64,000 nt of DNA from Actinomycetospora sp. NBRC 106375 (GCF_030269665.1 NZ_BSTS01000022.1:36906-100905); one strand, 5' to 3'; numbered from the stretch's first letter, positions 15,659 through 24,614 are shown. The notes: generated by a model not told the origin, from the letters alone. Numbers and translations are program-made.

Positions 15659-16942
15659 TTACGGGCGGTGCAGTGCCGGGTGACGCGGCGAGCGCGACCC
15701 GGAAGTGGCTGTCGGATGAACGTCACGTCGATCGGGTGAGGTTCCCGGGCCGCCGGGACCCGCTGCGCGCGAGGCCACCGCGTGCAGCAGTTTCCCGGCG
15801 GGCGACCAGGTCGCGAGCCGCAGCGCGCCGGCGCGGAGCGCGGCGACGACGCGGTTGCCGGGCAGGAAGAAGTGCCGCGAGCGGCGCGCGGCGCTGCTCG
15901 CCGCCAGCGCCGCCGGGCGGTGGGCGCCCTCCCACGCCGCGAGGCCCGCCTCCGGGTCGTCGGGGTGCGCGGCGAGGTGCGTGCCCAGCGACTCGCCGCC
16001 GACCAGGGCCAGCGCCGAGCCCTGCCCGGAGTACAGCGTCGGGCACCACGCGGCGTCGCCGACGAGCACGACCCGCCCGCGCCGCCACGAACCGAGGCGG
16101 ATCTGGGCGACGGTGTCGACGTGCGTGGCACCGGCCTCCTCGACGCCGTCGAGGATCTCGGGCATCAGCCCGGCGAAGTCGCCGTAGACCGCGCGCAGCG
16201 TCCCGACCGGGTCGGTGGCGACGCGCTCGATGTCGCCGGCGAGCTCGGCCCGGAACGTGAAGAACACGACCGGCGCGTGGGCCTCGACGGCCATGAGGTG
16301 CGCGGTGCGCCCGACGTCGGCGGGCACGACGTAGTCGCCCTCGCGCAGTCCGCCCGGCAGCCGCGGCAGCACCGCGGAGACGACCACGTGGTCGAACTCG
16401 CGGCGGAAGCGCTCCTCGGGCCCGAAGACCATCGAGCGCACCGCCGACCGCACCCCGTCGGCCCCGACGACCAGGTCGAACCGCTCGCGGGTGACGCCGT
16501 CGGGACCGTCGAGGACGACGTCGGCGGCGTTGCGCGCCATGTCGATGCGCCGCGGGACCGTGGCGAAGCGGACCGCGACGTGCTCGGGGCGCGCCGCCCA
16601 CAGCGCGGCCTCCAGGTCGCCCCGCACCAGCGCCAGCGCCGCCGGGTCGTCGGCGAGGGAGGCCTCGACCCGGGACACCGTCCGGCCCCGCGCGTCCACC
16701 CCGGTGATCACGCCGTCGGCGGGCAACCGGGTGCGCAGCGCCTCGGCGACACCCAGCCGGCCGGCGGCGGCGAGTCCCTCGGGCGCGAGGCGGACGAAGT
16801 ACCCCCCGGTGCGCCGGGCGTCGGCGCGCTCGCAGACGACGACGTCCCAGCCGGCACGGTCCAGCGAGGTGGCCGCGGCGAGCCCGGCGACCCCGGCCCC
16901 CACGACGAGAGCGCGCCGTCCGTTTCGCCCGGTCCGCTCCAC
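15659..16942 (-). CDS. FAD-dependent monooxygenase (PHBH-like)
   Basis: 427-residue flavoprotein hydroxylase. The Rossmann motif GAGVAGLAAA is near the N-terminus, DLVVGADGVRSAVR at about 165 is the DG motif, and VVLVGDAAWCPTLYSGQGSALAL at about 290 is the GD motif that contacts FAD ribose. The substrate is unknown. The GTG at 16940-16942 is chosen because TACTCT (16950-16955) ends exactly 7 nt before it, a leaderless arrangement. It probably reads through into the P-type ATPase gene, 14 nt downstream. Confidence 0.82.
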   Translation of the reverse strand: MERTGRNGRRALVVGAGVAGLAAATSLDRAGWDVVVCERADARRTGGYFVRLAPEGLAAAGRLGVAEALRTRLPADGVITGVDARGRTVSRVEASLADDPAALALVRGDLEAALWAARPEHVAVRFATVPRRIDMARNAADVVLDGPDGVTRERFDLVVGADGVRSAVRSMVFGPEERFRREFDHVVVSAVLPRLPGGLREGDYVVPADVGRTAHLMAVEAHAPVVFFTFRAELAGDIERVATDPVGTLRAVYGDFAGLMPEILDGVEEAGATHVDTVAQIRLGSWRRGRVVLVGDAAWCPTLYSGQGSALALVGGESLGTHLAAHPDDPEAGLAAWEGAHRPAALAASSAARRSRHFFLPGNRVVAALRAGALRLATWSPAGKLLHAVASRAAGPGGPGTSPDRRDVHPTATSGSRSPRHPALHRP

Positions 16943-17034
16943 GATCACGAGAGTAGGCGTCCGGCGCCCGTCCGGCCGCCCGTGGCGACGTGGTGCCGCT
17001 CTCGGTCCCGACCGTTCCGGGTCCGGACAGCGAA

Positions 17035-17066
17035 CGGCCCCGCCACCGGAGGCGATGACGGGGCCG
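17035..17066 (-). terminator. Hairpin after the Cys-rich small protein gene
   Basis: CGGCCCCG (17035-17042) pairs with CGGGGCCG (17059-17066) around a 16-nt loop, starting 14 nt beyond the stop at 17080 and 90 nt before the next gene on this strand. Confidence 0.5.
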
Positions 17067-17079
17067 GGAGAGAGCGCGC

Positions 17080-17277
17080 TCAGATGTCCGAGGGCTCGAC
17101 GCGCTTGAAGTGGGCGCACTGGCACTGCGCGCAGTGGTCACCGAGGTAGTAGTGCTCGTGCGACTCGCGCGGGTGCTTGCAGGCGCACAGGTCCACGAGC
17201 GGGACCCGGGCCAGTGACGGCGGCAGGGGGGCGCGGAGGAGAGGACGGTGGGACCGACGGTGGTCGATGAGCTTCAT
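17080..17277 (-). CDS. Small Cys/His-rich (zinc-ribbon-like) protein
   Basis: 65 residues, not recognised as a named family. The second half carries CACKHPRESHEHYYLGDHCA and then QCQC, i.e. about five Cys and four to five His in 30 residues, enough for one or two metal sites. The N-terminus is basic. Start ATG at 17275-17277; a shorter product starting nearer the Cys cluster is possible. It lies 3 nt after the stop of the MerR gene and is almost certainly co-transcribed with it, so it may be controlled by, or partner with, that regulator. Confidence 0.65.
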   Translation of the reverse strand: MKLIDHRRSHRPLLRAPLPPSLARVPLVDLCACKHPRESHEHYYLGDHCAQCQCAHFKRVEPSDI

Positions 17278-17280
17278 GAG

Positions 17281-17751
17281 TCAGGAAGTCCGTTGAGGTG
17301 GTAGGGCCGGCAGGGACGGTCGAAGAGCGGTCGTGGGCACTTCGGGCCCGCACGCGCTGTGGACACGTGCGGATGACCCGGAACCGGCGGTAGATCCGTT
17401 CCGGGCCGCGGCGAGCTCATGGCGCACCCGGGCCAGTTCGCGTCGGGCTCGGTCGAGCTCGTCGTGGGCCTGATCCCGCTCGCGCGTGACCAGGGCCACC
17501 TCGTCCTGCAGAGTCACGACCATCGCGGCCGCGGTGAGGGTGAGCCCCTCGTCGAACAGCTCGCGGATCCGGGCGGCGAGGGCCAGTTGACGGCGCGTCC
17601 AGCGCCGATGCCCGCCGGCGGAGCGTTCCGGGCGGACCATCCGACCCGCGTCCAGACTCCGGAGGAACGCCGGTCGAACCCCGAGGAACTCCGCCGCCTG
17701 ACCGGTGGTCAGGGCGGGGGTGTCCTCGTCGTCGAGGCTCTCGGCGCCCAC
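17281..17751 (-). CDS. MerR-family transcriptional regulator with coiled-coil tail
   Basis: 156-residue DNA-binding protein. Residues 14-70 are a MerR winged helix (LTTGQAAEFLGVRPAFLRSL, then ERSAGGHRRWTRRQL). Residues about 80-125 form a heptad-rich coiled coil for dimerisation, followed by a disordered Ser/Ala/Pro tail. There is no Cys-based effector pocket. It heads an operon with the Cys-rich small protein, and its promoter 17824-17852 contains a GAAGTT/AACTTC palindrome between -35 and -10, the standard position for a MerR autoregulatory operator. Confidence 0.82.
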   Translation of the reverse strand: MGAESLDDEDTPALTTGQAAEFLGVRPAFLRSLDAGRMVRPERSAGGHRRWTRRQLALAARIRELFDEGLTLTAAAMVVTLQDEVALVTRERDQAHDELDRARRELARVRHELAAARNGSTAGSGSSARVHSACGPEVPTTALRPSLPALPPQRTS

Positions 17752-17820
17752 GGCTTCCGTCGCGTCCTTGTGTTCGTGCTCTGCGCAGTCCGACCCGCCC
17801 GTGAGCAGGAGGGACGTGCC

Positions 17821-17852
17821 GAAGTTCTACTCGGCACTACAACTTCTGTCAA
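17821..17852 (-). promoter_or_regulatory. Promoter with MerR-type operator
   Basis: On the minus strand a consensus -35 TTGACA (17847-17852) is followed by a 17-bp spacer and -10 TAGAAC (17824-17829). GAAGTT (17821-17826) and AACTTC (17841-17846) form an inverted repeat spanning the spacer and -10. It drives the MerR gene with a leader of about 65 nt. Confidence 0.7.
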
Positions 17853-18029
17853 CGCCGTCGGGGCCCGACGCGAGCGCCGTCACCCGGACGAGGGGACGGG
17901 GGACGCCGAACGGCCCGAACACCACATGACGGTCACACGAAATCAGGAAACCGGTATGTCGATGTGGCCCGATCCGGGTACGGGTAGTGGAAGAATGTCG
18001 ATCGAGGAGCGCGGGAAGGGGGAGGCGTC

Positions 18030-19799
18030 GTGACCACCGAGTCCGGCTCGCCCGTGCCCGGAGCCCAGGACGGACCGCCGGCCGGCCCGCTGCCCGAGCG
18101 CCTGGGTCAGCGGTTCGCGCTCGGCGAGCTCATCGGCCGCGGCACCTGCTCCGAGGTGTACCGCGCCCACGATCTCCTGCTCGACCGCGACGCCGCAGTG
18201 AAGATCTTCCCGGTCGAGAACGACCCGCGGATCGAGCGCGAGGTCGCGCTCATGGCCTCGCTCGACCACCCGAGCCTCGTGCCCGTGTACGACGTCGGCT
18301 CGGTCGACGGGCGTGCGTTCGTCGTGATGGCGCTGCTCGAGGGCGGCAACCTCGTCGACCGGCTGGCCGACGGCCCCCTCGGCGTCACCGAGACGCTGCT
18401 CGCGGTCGCGTCGGTCGCCGACGGCCTCGCCCACGTCCACCGCGCGGGCGTGCTGCACCGCGACGTGACGCCCCGCAACGTCCTCTTCGACGCCGACGGC
18501 CGCGCCCACCTCGCCGACTTCGGCGTCGCCTTCGTCGCCGACGCCCCCCGGATCACCGACACCGGCATCGTCGTCGGCTCGGCGCCCTACCTCGCGCCCG
18601 AGCAGGTGGCCGGCGGGACGGTCGGGCCGCCCGCGGACGTCTACGCGCTCGGCCTCGTGATGATCGAGGCGCTCACCGGACGGCCCGCCTACGACGGCAA
18701 GCCGCTCGCCGCCGCCCGGGCGCGCCTGGAACGGCGCCCGGAGATGCCCGCGGGCATCGACATCGAGGTCGAGGCCCTGCTCGAGGCCATGACCGCCGAC
18801 GAGCCGCGCTCCCGGCCCGCCGCCGACCGCGTGTGCGTCGGCCTGCGACGCGCCGCCCTCGCCGCCGAGACCCTGACGCCGCTGCGGGCCGTCGCCCCGA
18901 TCGCCGGGACGGGGCCGACCGCCGCCGTCCCGGACGCCACCACCGAGACCCTGCGCTCCACGGGCACCGGCGCCGCGGTCCGGGGGCCGGCCGCCGCGAC
19001 CGGCACGGCCGGGGCCGCCCCCGTCGGGCTGCCCGGCGCCGCCGCGTCGGCCGACACCCCGGACCCCGACGAGACGCCGGGTCGTGGGCGCCGCGCCGCC
19101 GCCGGAGCGGGCGGGCTGGTCGTCGCTGCCTCCGTCGGTGCCGCCGTGCTCCTCGCGAGCGGCGTCGTCGTCGCCTCCGCCTGGACCGTCGACCGCGTCG
19201 GCGCCGCCGCCCCGCCCGCGGCCACGGTGGCGCCGCCGTCCGCGGAGGTCGTCGCCGACCCGGGCGCCGGGTCCCTGCTGGGCGGCGGCTCCGGTGGCGG
19301 GTCCGAGCACCGGGAGAGCTCGTCCGACGACGCCACGGTGTCGACGCGGGAGGCGGGCACCTCCGACACCTCCGACGCCTCCGACACCTCCGACGGCTCC
19401 GACCGCCGGGCCGTGGCGAGCACGCAGCGCGAGGCGCCGCCCACCGACGGCGGCTCGACCGAGCGCACGACGACGACCACCGAGCCGACGTCGACGCCCA
19501 CACAGGAGCCGACGCGCCGCCCGAGCACGCCGCCCCACGTCACGGTGCCGTCGGTGCCCGGCCTGCCCTCGGTGTCGCTGCCGAGCCTGCCGACCGAGAC
19601 GTCGGCCGACGACGAGACGAGCACGGCGACGCACTCCACGACGACGCCGCACACGACGACGCCGCGCCCGACCACCACGTCGCACGCCAGCACCACGCGC
19701 CCGTCGACCACCACGTCGCGGACGACCACGACCAAGAACGCCGCGGGGCTCGACCCGGCGGTCGAGGCCCTCGGCGGTCTGTTCGGCGACGGTCGCTGA
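18030..19799 (+). CDS. Transmembrane Ser/Thr protein kinase with altered catalytic loop
   Basis: 589 residues. The kinase domain covers about 28-280: Gly-rich loop IGRGTCSEVY (35-44), ATP-binding Lys58 (AAVKIF), catalytic loop HRDVTPRN (143-150), DFG 163-165 and APE 189-191. The catalytic-loop Lys two residues after Asp145 is replaced by Thr147, unusual for bacterial Ser/Thr kinases; Asp and Asn are kept, so activity is uncertain. One membrane helix lies at about 362-388. The outside part is a Ser/Thr/Pro/Asp tail with DTSDASDTSDGS and runs of Thr, with no PASTA repeats. GTG start behind GGGGGAGG. A PP2C phosphatase gene at 22230 could be its counterpart. Confidence 0.85.
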   Translation: MTTESGSPVPGAQDGPPAGPLPERLGQRFALGELIGRGTCSEVYRAHDLLLDRDAAVKIFPVENDPRIEREVALMASLDHPSLVPVYDVGSVDGRAFVVMALLEGGNLVDRLADGPLGVTETLLAVASVADGLAHVHRAGVLHRDVTPRNVLFDADGRAHLADFGVAFVADAPRITDTGIVVGSAPYLAPEQVAGGTVGPPADVYALGLVMIEALTGRPAYDGKPLAAARARLERRPEMPAGIDIEVEALLEAMTADEPRSRPAADRVCVGLRRAALAAETLTPLRAVAPIAGTGPTAAVPDATTETLRSTGTGAAVRGPAAATGTAGAAPVGLPGAAASADTPDPDETPGRGRRAAAGAGGLVVAASVGAAVLLASGVVVASAWTVDRVGAAAPPAATVAPPSAEVVADPGAGSLLGGGSGGGSEHRESSSDDATVSTREAGTSDTSDASDTSDGSDRRAVASTQREAPPTDGGSTERTTTTTEPTSTPTQEPTRRPSTPPHVTVPSVPGLPSVSLPSLPTETSADDETSTATHSTTTPHTTTPRPTTTSHASTTRPSTTTSRTTTTKNAAGLDPAVEALGGLFGDGR

Positions 19800-19821
19800 G
19801 CTCGCCCGACGTCACGGCCGG

Positions 19822-21444
19822 TCAGCGCGACGACGCCACCGACCGGACGTCGAGGCGCTGCAGGACCCGGTCCGCGACCTCGGGGTCGATGCCGGGCTCG
19901 GTCCGTGCGGCCAGCACCTCGCGCCGCGCGGCCGCGAGGGCGAGCGTCTGCAGTCGCGTCCACTGCTCGCGGCGCCGGCGCAGGGTCTCGAGTCGCTGCT
20001 CGTAGTCGGGACGGTCGGCGGAGTCCTCGCCGGGTGCGTCCCCGGCGCCGCCCTCACCGGTGCCGAGGCGGGCGAAGCGCGCCCGCAGCTCGCCCAGCAC
20101 CTCCTCCCCCACGGTGTCGTCGACACCCACCGCCTCGCGGTCGAGCGACGCGAGCTCGGTCAACGCCGCGCGCCGTGCCCGGGACGCGAGCCGCTGCTCG
20201 GCCGCCCGCCCGACCTCCTCGCTCTCGCGCACCCCGAGCGCCCGGAGCAGCAGCGACAGGGTGAGACCGGGGATCACGAGGGTCGCGACGAGCACGCCGG
20301 CCGCGATGATCACCAGCTCGGTCCGGAACGGGAACGGCGCGCCCTCGGCGGTGACACGCGGCAGGGCGAGCGCCAGCGCGAGCGTGGCGAGGCCCCGCAT
20401 CCCCGACCACGTGAGCACCACGGCCTCGCGCCCGGTCCGCGGCGCGGCGGTGGGGTCCGCGCCCCGACGGCGCACGGAGATCAGCGCGCCCAGCATCCAG
20501 ACCGCCCGCACGCCGACGACGACCACGGCGACGACCGCGGCGTCGGCCACCATCCGGCCGAGCGCGTCCCCGGCGTCGGCCACCACCGCTCGCAGCTCGA
20601 GGCCGATGAGCGCGAACGCCGCCGCGGTCACGAGCATCTCGACGACGTTCCAGAACGCCCCGCCGGTCAGCCGCGGCAGGACGTCGTCGGCGTCGGCGTG
20701 CTGGCGGGTCTGCAGCGCCGCGACGACGACCGCGATGACGCCGGAGGCCTCGACCGCGTCGGCCGCGAGGTACACCGCGAACGGGAGCACGAGGGTCAGC
20801 GCGCTGGGTGAGACGGCGTCGGTGAGCCGGTCGGCGAGACGCTCGGCGAGCCACGTCGCGGCCAGCCCGACGGCGACCGCGCCGACGGCCGCCCAGACGA
20901 GGCCGAGCGCCGTGCCGATCCCGGGCTGCTCCCCGGACACGGTCGCCGCGATCGCCGCCTGGAACACGACCAGCGCGAGCGCGTCGTTGAACAGGCCCTC
21001 GCTCTGCAGCACGGCCACGAGCCGGCGCGGCATCCGCAGCGGCCCCGCCACCGCCTCGACGGCCACCGGGTCGGGCGGCGCCACCGCGGCACCGACGGCG
21101 AGCGCGGCGCCGAGCGCGATCCCGGGCACCAGCCACATCACCGTCGCGCCGACCACGGCGATCGTCGCCGCGACCAGCAGCACCGCGAGGAACAGCACCG
21201 AGCGCCAGCGGGCCCGGAACACCGACCACGACGCGCGCTGGGCCGTCGCGAACAGCAGCGGCGGCAGGAACAGCGGCAGGATCAGCTCGGGCTCGAGGTC
21301 GGGCGCGTCGATGCCGGGCACGAAGGCGCCGGCCGCGCCGACGAGCACCAGCAGCACCGGCCACGGCAGCCGCAGCCGGTCCCCGACCCCGACCAGGAGC
21401 ACCCCGACGAGCAGCGCGGCGACCATCAGCGCCAGGACGGTCAT
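19822..21444 (-). CDS. CPA1-family Na+/H+ antiporter
   Basis: 540-residue transporter exchanging cytoplasmic Na+ or K+ for protons. There are about 12 membrane helices in the first 415 residues. PPDPVAVEAV and SEGLFNDALALVVF are the ion-binding signatures of the CPA1 exchangers, and WSGMRGLATLALALALP is the conserved tenth-helix block. A cytoplasmic tail of about 120 charged residues follows. The ATG at 21442-21444 gives a normal N-terminus (MTVLALMVAALLVG). It converges on the kinase gene, with 22 nt between stops. Confidence 0.88.
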   Translation of the reverse strand: MTVLALMVAALLVGVLLVGVGDRLRLPWPVLLVLVGAAGAFVPGIDAPDLEPELILPLFLPPLLFATAQRASWSVFRARWRSVLFLAVLLVAATIAVVGATVMWLVPGIALGAALAVGAAVAPPDPVAVEAVAGPLRMPRRLVAVLQSEGLFNDALALVVFQAAIAATVSGEQPGIGTALGLVWAAVGAVAVGLAATWLAERLADRLTDAVSPSALTLVLPFAVYLAADAVEASGVIAVVVAALQTRQHADADDVLPRLTGGAFWNVVEMLVTAAAFALIGLELRAVVADAGDALGRMVADAAVVAVVVVGVRAVWMLGALISVRRRGADPTAAPRTGREAVVLTWSGMRGLATLALALALPRVTAEGAPFPFRTELVIIAAGVLVATLVIPGLTLSLLLRALGVRESEEVGRAAEQRLASRARRAALTELASLDREAVGVDDTVGEEVLGELRARFARLGTGEGGAGDAPGEDSADRPDYEQRLETLRRRREQWTRLQTLALAAARREVLAARTEPGIDPEVADRVLQRLDVRSVASSR

Positions 21445-21496
21445 GGCGGATGACCTTGCCAGAACACCGCGCCCGGGCTGGTGGCATGCTGCCCGC

Positions 21497-22021
21497 GTGG
21501 CGGGATTCCGGGACGTGGTGGGACGGGCGCTGCAGGCAGGCCTCGACCTGCTCAACAAGCAGGTGGACGGGCAACGGTCGCCGGACCGGCCCGGGCGGCA
21601 GGCGCCGCGGCCGGGACCGAGCGGGGTGCGCACCGCACCGGCCGGCGAGCGGGCGCGGCAGATCTCCTACGCGCCCGACCTCGACGGCGCGGCCGATCCG
21701 GGCGAGGTCGTGTGGACGTGGGTGCCGTTCGAGGAGGACGCGTCCCAGGGCAAGGACCGTCCCGTGCTCGTCGTCGCGCGCGCCGAGCACGGCGACCTGC
21801 TCGGGCTGATGCTCTCCAGCCAGGGCCACCGCCGCGACGATGCCCACTGGCTCTCCGTCGGGTCCGGGCCCTGGGACCGGGAGGGTCGCGAGTCCTTCGT
21901 GCGTCTCGACCGCGTCCTGGACATCCCCGAGCACGGCATCCGGCGCGAGGGCGCGGTCATGCCCGCCGACCGCTTCGACGGGGTCGCCGACGAACTGCGC
22001 CGGGGCTACGGCTGGAGCTGA
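21497..22021 (+). CDS. PemK/MazF-like toxin-fold protein
   Basis: 174 residues. The C-terminal 115 residues match the PemK/MazF endoribonuclease fold: DPGEVVWTWVPFEED, then KDRPVLVVA (the usual G-x-x-RPVLV strand), LMLSSQGHR and a final strand with LDRVLDIPEHGI. The first 50 residues are a basic extension. No antitoxin gene is adjacent, so this may be a solitary housekeeping paralogue rather than a working toxin. GTG at 21497; CATGCT ends 6 nt before it, suggesting a leaderless message. Confidence 0.75.
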   Translation: MAGFRDVVGRALQAGLDLLNKQVDGQRSPDRPGRQAPRPGPSGVRTAPAGERARQISYAPDLDGAADPGEVVWTWVPFEEDASQGKDRPVLVVARAEHGDLLGLMLSSQGHRRDDAHWLSVGSGPWDREGRESFVRLDRVLDIPEHGIRREGAVMPADRFDGVADELRRGYGWS

Positions 22022-22121
22022 TGGCGCTCCGTACCTGGTGGGAGGCCCGCTCGTCCGGGTGAGCGGTTACTCTCGCGGGGGACGCCCGGCGATCCGGGCC
22101 GCCGCGCGGAGGGGGCAGCTG

Positions 22122-22226
22122 GTGATCACCTCCCGGCGTGCGCTCCACCGCCCGGGCGGCCCGTCGGACGACACGTCCGTCCCGTCCGGCCGCGTCGGTC
22201 CTGCCCGGCCGGGCGTGAGGGTGTAG
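22122..22226 (+). CDS. Candidate 34-residue upstream ORF coupled to the PP2C gene
   Basis: Unrecognised small ORF: GTG at 22122, stop TAG at 22224-22226, ending 3 nt before the GTG of the PP2C gene. GGAGGGGG (22108-22115) is 6 nt before its start, far better than the site in front of the phosphatase. 31 of 34 third codon positions are G or C. The peptide is basic (MITSRRALHRPGG...) with no membrane segment. A promoter -10 (TACTCT, 22068-22073) lies upstream. It may be a leader that feeds ribosomes to the phosphatase start. Confidence 0.38.
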   Translation: MITSRRALHRPGGPSDDTSVPSGRVGPARPGVRV

Positions 22227-22229
22227 GGA

Positions 22230-23240
22230 GTGCCCGTGCCGATCGAGCCCGCCTCCGCGTCGCCCGCCCCGTCCGCCTCGTCGTCCGTGTCCGGCGGGTC
22301 GTCCGTGTCCGGCGGGTCGTCCGACGGCGCCACGTGCAGCGCCTGCGGCTCCGGCGCGGTGGGCGAGGATGGCCGCTGCGGCGACTGCGGGCACCTGGCC
22401 GCCGGCGTCGAGCACGCGGAGGAGACGCTCGAGCTGCCCGAGGACCCCTCCGGCGACCTCGTCGTGCACGGCGCCGGCGTCACCGACCGCGGGCACCGCC
22501 GCCGGCGCAACGAGGACGCGTTCGCCCTGACGCGCGCCGTCACCGCCGAGGGCACGCCGGTGGTCGTCGCCGTCGTGTGCGACGGGGTCGCGTCCGTCCC
22601 GGGCGGCGCGACCGCGTCGCGCACCGCCTGCGACGTCGCCGTCGCCGCCGGGCACGAGGCGCTGTCCGGCGGGCAGGACCTCGAGGAGGCCGCGGCCACC
22701 GCCGCCGACGCCGCCCGGCGCGCGGTCGCAGCCCTCGCCCCCGCGGCCGGGTCGTCCCCGGCGTGCACCTACGTCGCCGCCGTGCTCGACACCGAGCGCG
22801 CGGTGATCAGCTGGGCAGGCGACAGCCGCGCCTACTGGCTCAGCCCGGCCCGCCCCGACGAGTCCGGCGTGCTCACCGAGGACGACTCGTGGGCCGCGGA
22901 GATGGTCGCCGCGGGCATCGTCGAGGCCGAGGACGCGCTCTCCGACCCCCGCGCCCACGTGATCACCCGGTGGCTCGCCGCCGACGCGCCGGACGTCGTC
23001 GCCCGGCACCGCGGCTGGCCGCTCGACGACACCGGGGTCCTGCTGCTGTGCAGCGACGGCGTGTGGAACCACCTGCCCGACCCGGCGGTGCTCGCCGCGC
23101 TGCTCACCGCCGACGAGGGCGCCGAGGAGTCACCGGTCGACGTGCACGCCGGCGCGCTCGCCCTGGTCGACGCCGCCCTGCACGAGGGCGGGCACGACAA
23201 CGCCACCGCGATCGTGCTCGCCGTCGCCGCCCGGGGCTGA
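22230..23240 (+). CDS. PP2C-type protein phosphatase with N-terminal Cys4 zinc ribbon
   Basis: 336-residue metal-dependent Ser/Thr phosphatase. Residues 1-33 are a Ser/Gly/Pro tail with a tandem SGGSSV duplication. C36, C39, C50 and C53 form a small zinc ribbon. The catalytic domain (about 75-335) carries RRRRNEDAF, VVCDGVA, GDSRAYWL, LLCSDGVWNHL and GGHDNATAIV, covering the Asp residues that hold the two metals. It probably reverses phosphorylation by kinases such as the one at 18030. The ribosome binding site is weak, so translation may depend on the small ORF just upstream; GTG at 22236 is another possible start. Confidence 0.85.
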   Translation: MPVPIEPASASPAPSASSSVSGGSSVSGGSSDGATCSACGSGAVGEDGRCGDCGHLAAGVEHAEETLELPEDPSGDLVVHGAGVTDRGHRRRRNEDAFALTRAVTAEGTPVVVAVVCDGVASVPGGATASRTACDVAVAAGHEALSGGQDLEEAAATAADAARRAVAALAPAAGSSPACTYVAAVLDTERAVISWAGDSRAYWLSPARPDESGVLTEDDSWAAEMVAAGIVEAEDALSDPRAHVITRWLAADAPDVVARHRGWPLDDTGVLLLCSDGVWNHLPDPAVLAALLTADEGAEESPVDVHAGALALVDAALHEGGHDNATAIVLAVAARG

Positions 23241-23245
23241 GGACC

Positions 23246-23488
23246 TCACAGCGGCGTGCGGGCCGCCAGGTGGGCCGGCGTCATGGCCAGCGCGATCATG
23301 ACGTCACCGGCGTCGACGTAGCGCCGGTCGGGGATCTGCTCGAGCTTCGCGCGGGTGCGCGTGTCCAGGCCGTAGTCGTCGGCGACGGCGAGGATCTGCC
23401 ACCGCCGCAGCGGGAACTGCTCGCCGTCGAGGACGGCGCGGAAACCGGGCACCCCTCCACCGATACCGAGCGTCCGTTCGGGCGACAA
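23246..23488 (-). CDS. Small DUF2795-like protein
   Basis: 80 residues if begun at the TTG 23486-23488. The core FRAVLDGEQFPLRRWQILAV, then TRAKLEQIPDRRYVDAGDVM resembles DUF2795, a small helical domain of unknown function common in actinobacteria (pattern: L-x-G-x-FP, later LEQIPDR-x-Y). The start is uncertain: no good site precedes the TTG, and a GTG at 23450-23452 with GGAGGG immediately before it would give a product of 68 residues. It is convergent with the PP2C gene (5-nt gap) and 26 nt downstream of tsaD. Confidence 0.6.
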   Translation of the reverse strand: MSPERTLGIGGGVPGFRAVLDGEQFPLRRWQILAVADDYGLDTRTRAKLEQIPDRRYVDAGDVMIALAMTPAHLAARTPL

Positions 23489-23513
23489 CGTGAGAGGTCC
23501 GACAGGTTCCGTT

Positions 23514-24614
23514 TCACGCCACGGGTAACGAGCCGTCCGTACGGTCCAGCTCCGCTCCGCTCCGTGTCCTGGCCCCGTGGAGCAGGGCGCCGGTCAGCCG
23601 CGCGCGGGGATCGGCGGCGACGTCGAGGGGGTCGGGCTCGACGTCCGCCCGCACGAGCAGGTCGCCGAGCGCCGCGATCATCGCCCCGTTGTCGGTGCAC
23701 AGGCGGGTCGGCGGGACCCGCAGCGTCAGGCCGGCGGCCGTGCACCGCTCCTCCACCAGCCCCCGCACCCGCGAGTTCGCCGCGACCCCGCCGACCATCA
23801 GGAGCGTGTCCGCGCCCTGGTCGGCGCACGCGGCGACGGCCTTGCGCGCGAGCGTGTCCGCGACGGCCTCCTGGAACGAGGCCGCGATGTCCGGCACGGG
23901 CAGGGGGCCGTCGTGACGCTCGACCCAGCGGGCGACCGCCGTCTTCAGCCCGGAGAACGAGAAGGTCCACGGGGGGTCGGCGGGCCCGGTCAACGGGCGC
24001 GGGAAGGCGATGGCGTGCGCATCACCTTCGCGCGCGGCCCGGTCGATCGCGGGACCGCCGGGGTAGGGCAAGCCGATGAGGCGGGCGACCTTGTCGAACG
24101 CCTCCCCCGCCGCGTCGTCGACGGTGTCGCCGAGGTGCACGACCTCGTCGCGCGCGAGGTCGCCGACGCTCAGCAGCGAGGTGTGACCTCCGGAGACGAT
24201 CAGCGCGACGCACCGCGGCGGGAGGGGTCCGTGGTCGAGGACGTCGACCGCGGCGTGCCCGGCGAGGTGGTGCACGGCGTAGAGCGGCACCCCGGCGGCC
24301 AGCGCGTACGCCTTCCCCGCCGCGAGCCCGACCTGCAGGGCCGGGCTCAGCCCCGGCCCGGCGGTGACGGCGACGGCCGTGACGTCCGCGAGGTCGACCT
24401 CCGCGCGCTGCAGGGCGGTGCGGACCATCGGCGCCATCGCCTCGAGGTGCGCCCGCGCGGCGACCTCCGGCACGACGCCGCCGAAGCGCGCGTGCTCGTC
24501 CATGCTCGACGCCAGCGCGTCGCCCAGGAGCACCCCGCCGGAGACGAGGCCGACGCCGGTCTCGTCGCAGGACGTCTCGATGCCGAGGACCAGGGGCGTG
24601 CTCACCGGAGTCAT
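23514..24614 (-). CDS. tsaD: tRNA N6-adenosine threonylcarbamoyltransferase TsaD
   Basis: 366 residues. With TsaB and TsaE it moves the threonylcarbamoyl group from TC-AMP to A37 of ANN-decoding tRNAs. The ASKHA fold is clear: [11 protein letters not shown] at the N-terminus, metal-binding HHLAGH near 120, [10 protein letters not shown] at about 145, [23 protein letters not shown], and [13 protein letters not shown], ending [13 protein letters not shown]. The length is slightly above the usual 340-350. The ATG at 24612-24614 overlaps the stop of the upstream FAD monooxygenase (ATGA), implying translational coupling. tsaB and tsaE are not next to it, unlike the common actinobacterial arrangement. 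Confidence 0.93.
   Translation of the reverse strand: MTPVSTPLVLGIETSCDETGVGLVSGGVLLGDALASSMDEHARFGGVVPEVAARAHLEAMAPMVRTALQRAEVDLADVTAVAVTAGPGLSPALQVGLAAGKAYALAAGVPLYAVHHLAGHAAVDVLDHGPLPPRCVALIVSGGHTSLLSVGDLARDEVVHLGDTVDDAAGEAFDKVARLIGLPYPGGPAIDRAAREGDAHAIAFPRPLTGPADPPWTFSFSGLKTAVARWVERHDGPLPVPDIAASFQEAVADTLARKAVAACADQGADTLLMVGGVAANSRVRGLVEERCTAAGLTLRVPPTRLCTDNGAMIAALGDLLVRADVEPDPLDVAADPRARLTGALLHGARTRSGAELDRTDGSLPVA

Noticed and set aside
22021..22062. 13-codon ORF overlapping the PemK stop (TGATG).
   Set aside because: Too short to assess and without its own ribosome binding site; the later ORF at 22122 is the better small-protein candidate.
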